This document shows positions 24,946 through 35,253 of a stretch of DNA of 64,000 nt, piece after piece (within the stretch, counting starts at the first letter, position 1; every line of letters starts with the position of its first letter). This DNA is from Turnera subulata. Its lineage: Eukaryota; Streptophyta; Magnoliopsida; Malpighiales; Passifloraceae. The stretch lies in the NCBI GenBank assembly GCA_028386065.3, contig JAKUCV010002879.1, positions 125,942 to 189,941 of the forward strand, read 5' to 3'. The notes below the pieces were generated by a model. That model did not search any database, had not been told where the DNA came from, and worked only from the letters and a program-made list of their open reading frames with translations. Both the position numbers and the translations under genes were made by a program.

Positions 24946-25149
24946 GATTTACACTTGTAGATTTTGTATTTCAATTCTTCCCCACAAAGGTTCTGGAACT
25001 CTGTTGTTGTAGCTTTCGGGGTGAAGGAATTTTGACCCAATGTTTACTTGAATCCAATCAAGCTTTAACAAACACTGGATTTTGATTGAAGGAATGGCTC
25101 CCTTGTAAAAACATTGAGAAAATTAGTCATAGATTAGAAGTTCCCCTTA

Positions 25150-25305
25150 ACAGATTTTTGTTTGGTACATCGGAATCCTAACTACCCATATAAACCTCAT
25201 CCTATCCCCAATCCACCTACAATCTCACCATTAAGATTGAACCTATGATCTCTTGAATAAACACCAAGAGAGATGCCACTACACCACAAATAGTGTTGGC
25301 CCTTT
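25150..25305 (-). mobile_element. Second tRNA-derived SINE-like copy, different family
   Basis: On the minus strand, GTGTAGTGGCATC (box A-like) and ATAGGTTCAATCTTA (box B-like) are separated by about 30 bp. They are followed by a GGGGATAGGATGAGGTTTATATGG-type body, as in plant SINEs. The 3' end near 25150 is A-rich in the repeat's sense. Unlike the copy at 24765, the body shares no obvious phrase with the 46300 element. Confidence 0.45.
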
Positions 25306-26163
25306 AACAAATTTTTAATGATGAGATATCAATATTGTTAATTTTCTGAAGAACTTAAGTTAATCACTATGGCAAGAAATAAGTATTTACTGTTACGCTA
25401 ACATGTGCTTATTTAATCTGTGATACTATTCAATCCTATTTTTGTCTTTCAACATGTGGATTATGTAATTTTGCCTATATCATCAAATTCCGTATATCCC
25501 AAATACACTTTCTATGGTCTTTTTGCGCTCTTGGGCTTTCAGTTTCAACAGCGTCTCATGATACCAATGCTTGGTCACGGGGTCACGAGAGCATATGTGA
25601 TATGACAGGTTATACTTCAATTATGTTTTTAGGAGCATTTACTTTTGAGTGTGGGACTTTCAATCCAATACAATTTTGGCCACAAAATCAAAACCTTATA
25701 AAAATCTCGACCCAAAAAACAAACTTACAAAAGCAAAAACCTTATAAAAGCAAATGCAACATGCGATATTTATACGTTTTAATTTTACAATTTTCAAAGA
25801 TGCAATAAAGTTCGCATCAGATATTATATATACCCAGAACATCAAAAAAAAATATATACCCAGAACATTCCTGCAGCTGGAAAGTGAGATCACCATTTAC
25901 TTCTGATTACGTTAGATTATTACATAACTCTTTCTTGTTTTTTTCTTTTTTCCTTGGAAAGCATTAGATTACAGACTTTAGAACCCAATATCCCTTCATA
26001 ATAACGGATAAAGTAGCCGCGCCAAGTAAATTATCCTTTACAAGAGATAAACCCAAACCAAGAACCAAACCCTTCATAGGAAAAAAAAAAAACATAAAAA
26101 AAAACATGAGAATACATATTTGATCCACATGCACACACACATCAATCTGTTAAAATTTGGAGT
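25306..26163. other. AT-rich intergenic DNA
   Basis: No gene is seen. The stretch ATATACCCAGAACAT is duplicated at about 25830 and 25853. The last few hundred bases before 26164 should hold the 3' UTR of the minus-strand PSY gene. Confidence 0.4.
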
Positions 26164-27009
26164 TCAAGCCCGTCCTGGAGTTCTTGGGTCATGGTGATTA
26201 TTTGCTCCAGTTCCTGGATAGTCTGTGCTCTCTAAGTCCATCCTCCCTTCGATGTATCCTTCTGTAGCATCATCAAGTATCTCCTCTCCAAGACTCAATT
26301 CCATTACATCCTGCATATTAATTGCCCCGATCTATGATCATCATCATGCAGAATATGGAAGTACACAAAATTAAGATATGTGGGCTTGATATATTTTATG
26401 ATTAATTAGAACCCGTTATTTTTTTTAGTTACATAACTAATTGACCACACCGAAATTTATATTAAGAAAAGAAGAACAGCAGATGAGAGAAGACAGAGAG
26501 AGAGAGAAAGGGAGCTTACAGCTCTATAACATATGTGAAAGGTTATCTTGAAAGTTAGAAAGAGAAGAAGAAGTATATGGTCGAAGAAGATAATTAAGAC
26601 CATGCTTAGCAGGGGTTACAAAACCATAATATTCAAAGGTATTTGTCGTCAATCAATTGAATTTTTCCAACCCTAGATAGACAGGAAGGCATAGGGAGAG
26701 CGAGAGAAAGAATGGATGACCTGACTCATCACATCTTGGACTTGTGATGATGGGTTTTCTTCACTTGACAATTTGAGGCTTCCTGCCAACACAGAAATGA
26801 AGTAGACATGACACACATATATATATATATAAGTCAATAATTGACTTTTATATTACCAGAGGAGAATGTTAACATCAACTAAATGGTAGCCTATATATTT
26901 TGATTCATGTACACTCACTGGTTGTAGGAACTGCAAGAGAAGAGAGAACACAAGAGAAAGCCAGGAACAGCACCAGAAGTCCAACAAGACCACACTTGAG
27001 ATGCACCAT
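26164..27009 (-). CDS. PSY-family tyrosine-sulfated peptide precursor, three exons
   Basis: Proposed exons on the minus strand are 27009-26919, 26782-26721 and 26310-26164, giving a 99-residue precursor. Introns begin GTGAGT and GTCATC and end GGCAG and TGCAG; the frame is kept. Residues 1-26 form a signal peptide with the hydrophobic core LVGLLVLFLAFSCVLSS and a likely cut near SLA-VP. The middle is acidic and Ser-rich, and the C-terminus reads DYPGTGANNHHDPRTPGRA. An Asp-Tyr pair followed by AN..HDP..P is the PSY signature: the Tyr is sulfated by TPST in the Golgi and the processed peptide is secreted to act on PSY receptor kinases (known for the family). A TATA box lies about 97 bp upstream of the ATG. 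The weakest point is the non-consensus second donor (GTCATC). Confidence 0.87.
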
Positions 27010-27105
27010 GTTTGTTCGAGAGTTGTTGTAACAAGACAAAACAGGTGGTGTAATGTCAAAGCCGAGATTATTGTGTTGGCAGGAGAAAGTGTGCGGACAA
27101 GGTCC

Positions 27106-27113
27106 TTTATATA
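27106..27113 (-). promoter_or_regulatory. TATA box of the PSY gene
   Basis: The minus strand reads CTATATAAAGGACC, a near-ideal plant TATA box, 97 bp upstream of the ATG. This predicts a transcription start near 27075-27080 and a short 5' UTR. Confidence 0.65.
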
Positions 27114-28012
27114 GCCCACACACATGTACATGTGCAAGAGCCAAGAGGACTCACTATATTCCTTTTTCTAAAAAAAAAAATACTAAGTATACAAAATAAT
27201 AATGAAAGGTACTACTACTGCTGCTGCTCTTGCAAAAGTCAACTTACCATTAGTACTAATAAATTTTTGCATAGGTGTCTGGTGAGTTCCCACTTGCCTA
27301 ACTTCATCTTCATTGCTGTCATTTTCATCCATCAGGTCAATTTTTTTAGCAAGAAGATGCGTAGTATCATTTAATTCTGTTGCACATTTTTTTGTGCATA
27401 TGGAAAAAAAAGTTAATATTATGGGAGTCCACAACCATACAAAGTGAGTGAGAGGGAGAGATGTTGAAAATTGAAATGAAACACTCACGGGGTTCTGCTG
27501 CAGGTTCAAAGAAGCAGTGTCATACACTTGTTCTTCTAATCTTGGGATGATCATCATCCATTGGCTTGGGCCCATTTGTGTCCTGGTATCTTTGTCTGCC
27601 TCTTTGGATTGGGATTAAATGTATTCATTCAAACTTAATTAAACAATTAAATTTTTTTGTCCGGTAAACAATTAAATTAAAAGTCTAGAAGAATGTTAGT
27701 ATGAAATTGACAGCAACTCAGAATAGGAGGGCCTATTCGTGGCCGGAGAAAGGGGTGACCAGGTCCGACCTGGACTGGACCTGGCTCTTATTGTGTGAAA
27801 AGAATATTTTGGTGTCCGAATTTAATTGCTTAACGCATATATGCTCATGCAGGCCAAAAACATCAAAACTATCATTACACTATTCGCAGGTAAGAATAAA
27901 ACAGAATACATATAGCCAAGCTAAAACCAATGACAAAAACTCAACTAAAACTTGATATAATTAACAATGACAAAAATAATAACTAATTAACATTGTTGGC
28001 TTGAGTGGTAAG
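27114..28012. other. Intergenic DNA, upstream side of the PSY gene
   Basis: The first few hundred bases should hold upstream promoter sequence of the PSY gene. At 27488-27575 the minus strand has a short open stretch ending in a GTGAGT donor-like site; no family is recognised. The right end (27990-28012) carries GGCTTGAGTGGTAAG, a box A-like SINE piece cut by the Copia insertion and continuing at 32662. Confidence 0.35.
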
Positions 28013-28204
28013 TATAGAGAAACACAAAGTATAACAGGAAGGGATATATATCCTGGTGTATTATAGGCATAGAGTTTGTGTTACACATAGAGTACAAGTC
28101 TGAGAAGATATACGATAGAATACACAGCTGTGTGTTAACAGCTATAATGATAATCTGATCTAATAATGCCGTATTACTTACAATATCTAATACTATCTCT
28201 AATA
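28013..28204 (-). repeat. 3' LTR of the Copia element
   Basis: 192 bp, matching 32458-32661. In element sense it starts TATTAGAGATAG (a decayed TGTTAG-type start) and ends GTTTCTCTATA. A G-rich polypurine tract (TTTGAGGGGGA, 28205-28215) abuts it. Confidence 0.88.
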
Positions 28205-28216
28205 TCCCCCTCAAAT

Positions 28217-28567
28217 TCAACCCGGTGAAGAATAGAGGTTGAGTTTGTCATGATTAGCCTGGAAACGTGCTGCGGGAAGAGGCTTGGTAAGAGCATCAAC
28301 AACCTGATCCTTGCTACTAATGATCTGCACTTGAAGTCGTCCCTTTGCTACCTGATCACGGACAAAGTGAAAGTCTATCACAATATTCTTTATTCGAGCA
28401 TTGAGAATAGGATTATGACTAAGAAAAGTCGTTCCCGGATTATCACACCAGAGAATAGGAGTCGGAACAGCTGCTCCCAGTTCACGAAGCAAGGTTTGGA
28501 TCCACATTAACTCTGTTGTACCATCAGCTAGTGCTTTTGTACTCAGCTTTTGTGGATGAACGAGCAA
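28217..28567 (-). pseudogene. Copia RNase H domain
   Basis: An open frame of about 115 codons contains ADGTTELMWIQTLLRELG, ILWCDNPGT and HFVRDQV, the conserved blocks of Copia RNase H. It stops just before the polypurine tract. The frame is continuous here but cut off from the reverse-transcriptase frame upstream, since the usual AEY/AST lead-in lies in another frame. Confidence 0.85.
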
Positions 28568-28703
28568 CAGTTTTCTCCTTGCGAGAGGCCCAAGTAATCA
28601 TATTTCCTCCTAGAAAAACACAGAATCCAGCTAAGGACTTCTGATCATCCATGCTTCCTGCCCAATCGGCATCAGTATAAACTTGCACATCACATGAAGA
28701 CAT

Positions 28704-29600
28704 TCACCGGAGTTGAAGTCCATAAGAAACAGTATGTTTTAGATACCGTAGTATCTGTTTAACAGCCACAAAGTGTTCTTGAGTTGGTGAGTGCATGAAT
28801 TGATTGACCTTACTTACCGAATAGGCAATGTCAGGTCGTGTTACTGCTAGATACTGAAGAGATCCCACCAGATGCCGAAACACTGTAGGATCAGGAAGAG
28901 GGTCCCCACGATTATTGCTGAAGACCTGAGTAACAGAAGCCGGCATATGAACTGGCTTACAACTATCCAAGCCTGCCTTCTTCAACGAGTCACGAATATA
29001 TTTTCTCTATGTTAGAGTAATGCCATCCGGAGTATATTGAACCTCAATACCTAGGAAGTAAGAGGGCCTCCTTAGATCACGTAATGCAAAGCTATTGCCA
29101 AGAGTATGGATTAAATGCTTGAAAAAGCCACTATCATTCCCTGTAACAATTATGTCATCGATAAGAAGTGATGGATCAGATTTTGAAACTTGGAAACCCT
29201 GTGCAAGAAGAACATCACTCAGGCGAGAGTACCAAATTCTAGGGGCTTACTTTAATCCATATAGTAACTTCTTCAACAGACGAACATGATTAAGTTTGGA
29301 CTCATCAACAAACCCTTACTGCTGGTGCATGTAGACCTGTTCATTCAGATAGCCATGCAAAAACGTATTACGAACATCAAGTTGATGAACAATTGAATCA
29401 TATGTCAAGGCAAGAGAATTGTTGTGGGTTTTACAACAGGGCTAAATGTCTCATTGTAATCAAGACCAGCCCTTTGGTGAAAATCCTTTGTGACTAGGCG
29501 GGCTTTGTAGCTCAACTGAACCATCTGCCTTTCTTTTTATACAGTAAAACCATTTTAAACCACCAAATTCATCCCCTGTCAAAAAGGACCAATTCCCAAG
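28704..29600 (-). pseudogene. Copia reverse transcriptase, fragmented
   Basis: The C-terminal part (28985-28704) reads KKAGLDSCKPVHMPA and YLAVTRPDIAYSVSKVNQFM, the end of Copia reverse transcriptase. Sequence up to about 29600 continues the domain in several frames, for example a region coding NLHVRLL-type and [19 protein letters not shown] residues. Stops and frameshifts break it repeatedly. Confidence 0.75.
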
Positions 29601-29646
29601 TATGATTTTGAATAAGTGCATTCATTTCCTCATCCATAGCATGCCG

Positions 29647-30081
29647 TCAGGGAGGATTCTTAGAAGCAATTGTATAACAACTTGGTTCCGTAGTAGGACT
29701 GTTGTCAAGTTCCACTATATGAGAGGACGGGGAGTATTTTTTGGGGGGTTGTCTATTTTGACGCAAGGTCATTTTATCCTGCCTTACTGGTGGTGGTAAG
29801 GGACTAGGTGGTGGAGACGGAGTAGGAGAAGGCAAAGGTATTGAAGATGTGGGAGAAATATGGGATGTAAGAGAGGTTAAAGGAGTTTGGGTTTGTCTTG
29901 GACTAATAGGTGGAGAAGAAGTTACTGGAGCAGTTGGTGTGTGTGAACCAAGAGAGGCCGAACCTGATTCAGTTGTTTGTGTTGGTGACGAACTGGAAGT
30001 CTGTCCCGGTTGTAGTGATGGAAAGAAGACCGTGAGGGGCACCGAAGTCCAAGTATCTGTAGAAGCAGTAGAGGTAGACAC
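29647..30081 (-). pseudogene. Copia linker between integrase and reverse transcriptase
   Basis: An open frame of about 145 codons is rich in Ser, Pro and Thr (TPSPPPSPLPPPVRQ) and ends with LRQNRQPPKKY. This is typical of the low-complexity linker before the Copia reverse transcriptase. Confidence 0.65.
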
Positions 30082-30302
30082 GGGTTCTAAAGTCCTTTAA
30101 AGAGGGAGGACATGCTCATGAAATTGCACATGCCGGGCAATGTAAAACTTATGATTAAGATAGTCATAACAACAATTTCCTAGGTGAAGAGGACTGTATC
30201 CCAAAAACACACAAGACGTGGAATGAAAGTCTGCTTTGTGATGATTATAGGGTCGAAGAAATGGGAAGCATAGACAGCCAAAAACCCTTAAAAAAGAATA
30301 AT

Positions 30303-31018
30303 CTAGGGCTTGCCATATAACAGTTGGAATGGAAACTTATTATTAGTAATAGAAGAGGACATGCAATTAATAAGAAAAATGGTTGTTTCAAAGGCAAAGT
30401 GCCATAATTTCATTGGAATATGGGCAATAGCTATGAGGGTTAAACCCGTTTCAACAATATGGCAATGTCGTCTTTCAACTGCACCCTGTTGTTCATGTGT
30501 GTGTGGACACATAATACGGTGTTGGATGCCATTGTTAAGAAAATAGTGATTAAGTTTACGGTATTCCCCTCCCCAATTAGTTTGTGCTGCTTTAATTTTG
30601 GTATCAAATTCCCTCTCGATATGCTTTTGAAAAAGTAAGAAGACATCAAACACACTGGTTTATGCTTAATCGAAAAATACCAAATATATTTATTGAAATC
30701 ATCAAGAAACAAAACATAATAGAGGTGACTATCACTACTAGGCATAGGAGATGGCCCCTAAACATCACTGTAGAGCAAAGCTAAAGAACTAGTTGCTCAA
30801 TTATTGAAAACAGAAAGATGCATCCTAGACAGTTTACCTAAAGGACAATGGGGACAAGACTCTGGACTCTTACGACGCAGAACAGGAAGACCATGACGGG
30901 TGAGGACCTTCTGTTGGACTTCTTGATGTGGGTGCCCCAATCTTCGGTGCCACACGATCGGTTCTATGCACACAGCCAATAGAGCATCCAGTCGTCGGTT
31001 TATTGAAGAGGGAGACAA
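30303..31018 (-). pseudogene. Copia pre-integrase and integrase core
   Basis: The pre-integrase motif WHRRLGHPHQ and the CPHCPLGK zinc residues lie at 30830-30950. The catalytic core follows in two frames: LFLDDFNKYIW (first Asp), TNWGGEY where the second catalytic Asp is expected (TDWGGEF in relatives, here Asn), and QQGAVERRHCHIVETGL with the Glu. The D-to-N change and a frame switch near 30450-30650 argue against activity. Confidence 0.85.
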
Positions 31019-31413
31019 CTGATATAGGCCATCAATGCTCGGCCCTGTGAGCAGAATTTTCTGTGTAGCTTGATCCTTAATACAAAAATGGTGAGGGTCA
31101 AATTCAAAGAAAACAGAATTATCCTATGTAAACTTTTGTATTGAAAGCAAAGATTTGGTAATAAAGGGCACATGAAGAACATTTTCTAATTGAAGTTGTT
31201 TTGAAGGTGTAGAAAGAAATTGACAACCAGTACCTGCTATGGATAAATTAGCTCCATTTCCAACTTGAACCAAATCATTTCCTTGATATTCATTATAGTT
31301 CTTAAACTATGCAAAATCTGGGGTGACATGGTGGCTTACACCTGTATTCGGAAACCAAATTGGAGGAGCATAGGGCACAGAAGAAGGAGCCAAAGCCTGG
31401 GTTGTGTTCACAC

Positions 31414-32431
31414 TCAAAAAATTAGTAGTATTATGTCGTTGGTAACACTGCAAAGCACTGGGACCTGGTCGTTGGCATATCTAACAACGTGGTTTGGAGG
31501 AATCAGAGTTTCATGATGGACGAGAGTTAAACTGACCACGTCCATTGCCGCGGCCTCCACGTCCTCCACGACCGCGATTAGCACCGCGTCCTCTAGAGGA
31601 GAAGGTATTGTCACGAGGTTCGGCATGATTCACCACGTTCGCTGTCGGTGAAGGAAGAAGACTAGTAGCGACAACAAGTTGAGCAAAAGGCGGATCAAGG
31701 TTCAACACTTTCATAGGGTCGTCATAAATGAACTCACGACTCATGAGAAGACTTTGTAACTCAGAGAATGTAATAGGTTCAATCTGAGTTTGCAGAAAGG
31801 ACACAAGAGGCTTGTATTCTACCTTAAGACCACGGAAAAGATAAACATTGAAATCATTGATAGAGATGGGCTTACCCGAGGCTGTCATCTCATCATCAAG
31901 ATGCTTCGCACGATTCAAGTAGCGAAGAACAGGCCCATCGGTCTACTTCTCCAGTCGCTGCATGGCCATATGGTTCGCCATAACATGAGTGTTGTTTGGC
32001 AAGGCAAGCGATTCTTCAAGTGCTGCCCACGCTTCTCTGGAGGTTCTCTTATTAACAGCAATGAAAAAGACATCCACTGTAACCGAAGACAAAATGGCAC
32101 TGAGAATAAGATTGTCTTGTTAAATCCACCTCTGATAATTTGGGTTTGGTTGGAGTTCGCCACCATCAGCAATAGAGGGGACCACTGCAGCAGGAGATGG
32201 AAAACTACCGTCCACATAGCCCATTACACTTTGGACAACCAGAAATGGCTCCATCTGAGCACCCCAGAAAGCATAATTCATTTATGTCAGCTTGATGGAG
32301 GTGTGATTATGAGCCTACGACAAAGGATAGGTCGCAGGATTCAAAGCCATGGATAGAGCAGCCTCGGATAAAAAAGAAGAGCTGCTGGAGATAGTAGAAG
32401 AATTCTTAGTTTTCCTTGAGTCGTCTGCCAT
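31414..32431 (-). pseudogene. Copia gag with zinc-finger end
   Basis: Beginning near 32431 with an ATG just after the primer-binding site (MADDSRKTKN), the gag region is read in at least three frames. The clearest part (31918-31511) includes FRGLKVEYKPLVSFLQTQ and an RGRGANRGRGGRGGRG arginine-glycine tract, then an ICQRPGPSALQCYQRH zinc finger. Frameshifts near 31915 and stops near 32260 disable it. Confidence 0.8.
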
Positions 32432-32444
32432 TTAAAGTTTGAAT

Positions 32445-32457
32445 GGCTCTGCTACCA
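32445..32457 (-). other. Primer-binding site of the Copia element
   Basis: The minus strand reads TGGTAGCAGAGCC directly next to the 5' LTR end. It is one base from the tRNA-Met-type site TGGTATCAGAGCC. Confidence 0.8.
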
Positions 32458-32661
32458 TATAGAGAAACACAAAGCATAACAGGAAGGGATATCGAACTAA
32501 TACCCTAGTCTGGTGTATTATAGGCATAGAGTTTGTGTTACACATAGAGTACAAGTTTGAGAAGATATACTATAGAATACACAGTTGTGTATTAACAGCT
32601 ATAATTCTAATCTGATCTAATAATGCCGTATTACTTACAATGTCTAACACTGTCTGTAATA
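32458..32661 (-). repeat. 5' LTR of the Copia element
   Basis: 204 bp, repeating 28013-28204 with about a dozen substitutions and one extra stretch near 32494. A target copy GTAAG follows at 32662. Confidence 0.88.
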
Positions 32662-33290
32662 GTAAGAAGCTTAATATTTTCTTAAACAAGATCTTGTGTT
32701 CGTTTGTCATTTTGTACATAGAGTATTGGACATTGGGAGGACTGCTCTTACTCGTACTCTTTTTAGTTCATTTATGTACCTGTATTTTTTTGTCCTTCTG
32801 CCTAACTTAGCCTAACAAAGTCTTTAACCATCAACTAATGCATACTGAAAGGGAGAAAAATGGGAACGGAACAAAAGAATATAAATATATAAATGAATCA
32901 AACTGAATAGTACATGTATGTTGCGGCCAAAATCCTTAGTAAATTTGAGGACCAATAATTTGTAGATCGAGTGGTACTTAGGTCCTTTTCGAAGGTATGG
33001 TATTCGAGTTCTAATTGTATCCTAGAGGTCAATTTTATTGGTTTTAAGACATATCCTAATACCATAAATTTATACTGACACTATTAAATTCATTTTTTGT
33101 GGGCTTAGTCTAACTTTTTGTGAGTTCAGTCCAACATTTTGTGGGTTTGTTTTCTCTATTTTTTGTGATTCGAATAAGACTATGGGAGCTAAAAGTCATG
33201 AAGGAAGATTCGACTTCAAGAACAATTCCCTGTCTACTGCAGAAATTCACCAACAAAGAGATATTTTCGCCCACAGGTATGCATCGCCTT
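32662..33290 (+). other. Intergenic DNA with a SINE-like remnant
   Basis: At 32965-33040 GATCGAGTGGTACTTAG (box A-like) and GGTATTCGAGTTCTAAT (box B-like) suggest an old tRNA-derived SINE. At 33125-33290 an open frame runs up to the chromovirus insertion point and continues beyond it (see findings). No gene is firmly supported. Confidence 0.35.
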
Positions 33291-35238
33291 TGTCACGCCC
33301 CTTCTTAATGTGATCGGCCAGGTGCCTTGCGCATCACTAAGCATGCCACAGGGCACCCAAAGGCCTACATCAAATAATAGGCAGAAGCTAGCCCGACGGG
33401 CATCTAATCCAACCGCGCAGCAAACATCAACGAGAGCATCACATGGTAATGTACGAAATTGAGCACACAACAACCACACATTATTTTACATCAGGTCTGT
33501 ACATTAAGTGGGGCACTAAGTGAGTTGTCCAGCCAATTATCCTCATATACATAAGTAGTTTTGGCCAAGTACCCATCAACTAACAAAGTACACCTCTCGG
33601 GCCTTCCCTCACCAAGCTATTCAGCTCCTTGCCCTGAAACAAAGGGGTGGAAAGAGGGGGGGTGGGAAGGGGGGGGAGGGGGGTGGGAGGGGTAAGCCGG
33701 TGATCACACAAATAATAGCAGTGACACACACAAGCAGCTATAACACCCAACAGCCAAACATCAATGAACCGTGATCAGCCCACGGGTAAGCTATCGTGAT
33801 GATGCACTAGGCCTACCTGCATGGTCTGGTAGCCCTGCCAACAATGTTACTCCTTAGCCCACAGCCCCTCGTATGAGGCATAACCGATTGGCTACCACTG
33901 CCACACACGGCGCCTAGCACAACACCACCATCATCATGTATAACCAGGCAGCCTAGGGGCACTGCGAGGTTCATCATCAATACCATCTAATGCGTGTGTC
34001 GTGATGCAAGTGTTATGCATGAGATGCACAGCCCGAATATCGGACTCGTCAACAAGCCAAGGCATATCATTTTTCATCATTTTGCACCATTGGTGCCATC
34101 AATAAGCATATTGGAGCTATTAATCAGCAAGCAAGCATCATCAACCATCACATATGTGACGATCAAACATACACAAACTTAGGCCTCGTTAGGCCCTTCC
34201 CCTTCCTTTGGTGCTCCTGGGTTTCTAGCACCTGCCACACACAACCAAGCATCAATAGAAAGTACAGAAACACAAAGCATTAAGTAGGAACTCATATAAG
34301 TTAGCCTACACCAACTGACTAAGTTAGGCCAATCGGTTAGCACCAATGCTTGCATTGGCGCATCAACGCTAGTCATCAGCCCTAACCAAGTGCATTAGCA
34401 CAAGTACTTGGGCGCTTATTAGACCTACACCCCAACAGGTTGCCCTGTCCAAGCCTACTAGGCACTGGAAAGTCCAATTAGCCCCCTGTAAGGACAACCG
34501 GGCGCACCCAGTGCACCAATTGGCTTCCAACAGCACCAATTGTGCATTAATTCAACCAAACAATGCCCAGACCTCAGCCAAAGCCTTCCCACATAGCAAC
34601 CACCCTACAAAAAATCCTCAGAACTCCCACCAAACCAAGCTTACTCACTATCTAAGCCAACAACACACTAGACAAGTCTATTGGCACCAAATCCAGCATG
34701 AATCTTAACCCGGCTAATTACCCTACCTTCTTTTGTGTGAGAGTGTCTTGAGAAACCTTGAGAATGGCTGAGTCCTTCTCTCCTGAGCCCTCTTCACGTT
34801 TTGGCACAAATGAGGGAATGAGGGGCTTGCTTGGGCAGATTAGGCTAAGGCAAGCAGGTGACTAAGCAGACACTTGCTGCCTTTGCTCCCAAAATCTGCC
34901 ACCAAGCCTTAGCACCTCTCCACCTCATGGTTGCCTTTCACCCAGAATCTTCCACCTAGTCTAAGCACCTCTCCACCTCATGCTTGTTTTTCAACCAATA
35001 GAGTCAGGCCAACTCGCCCCAAACCCAGCCCACACTTAGTCCCCAATTAATTTCCCAATCACTGATCACACGCACTAATCCACGATTAGGACTAATCACC
35101 TGTTAATTAATCCATTCGAGTCAAATGCTAATCAACCCAAGCCAACAGCTAGCTCACTCAATCAATTACTGGCCAATTGCACCAGCACCATTCCTCATCA
35201 AGTAAACACATAGTGCTTCAATTACACGGGTTATCACA
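33291..35238 (-). repeat. 3' LTR of the chromovirus
   Basis: 1948 bp, in element sense TGTGATAACCCGTG to GGGGCGTGACA. It differs from its partner by scattered substitutions and one large change at about 33625-33695, where it carries a long G-tract. Confidence 0.93.
33644..33692 (+). repeat. G-tract cluster with G-quadruplex potential
   Basis: Forty-nine bases are almost all G on the plus strand: runs of 4, 7, 3, 8, 6, 3 and 4 G separated by one to four bases. The partner LTR has only AGGGGTGGTGTGAG at this place. Confidence 0.9.
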
Positions 35239-35252
35239 TCATCTCTCTCTTA
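35239..35252 (-). other. Polypurine tract of the chromovirus
   Basis: The minus strand reads AAGAGAGAGATGA directly before the 3' LTR start TGTGATAACC. This is the expected place for the plus-strand primer. Confidence 0.75.
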
Positions 35253-35253
35253 T

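Larger units (their letters stand above)
28013..32661 (-). mobile_element. Copia retrotransposon, full-length but decayed
   Basis: The two LTRs (28013-28204 and 32458-32661) are direct repeats of about 200 bp, and the element is flanked by a perfect GTAAG duplication (28008-28012 and 32662-32666). In minus-strand sense the order is 5' LTR, primer-binding site, gag, protease region, integrase, reverse transcriptase, RNase H, polypurine tract, 3' LTR. Integrase ahead of reverse transcriptase defines Copia. Every coding domain is broken by stops or frameshifts, so it cannot be autonomous. The 5' LTR is 12 bp longer because of an ATCGAACTAATACCCTAG-type stretch missing from its partner. Confidence 0.92.

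Noticed and set aside
27183..27575. 130-codon minus-strand frame upstream of the PSY gene
   Set aside because: It is mostly promoter-like AT-rich DNA. The exon-like start with a GTGAGT site is noted, but no family or partner exon is seen.
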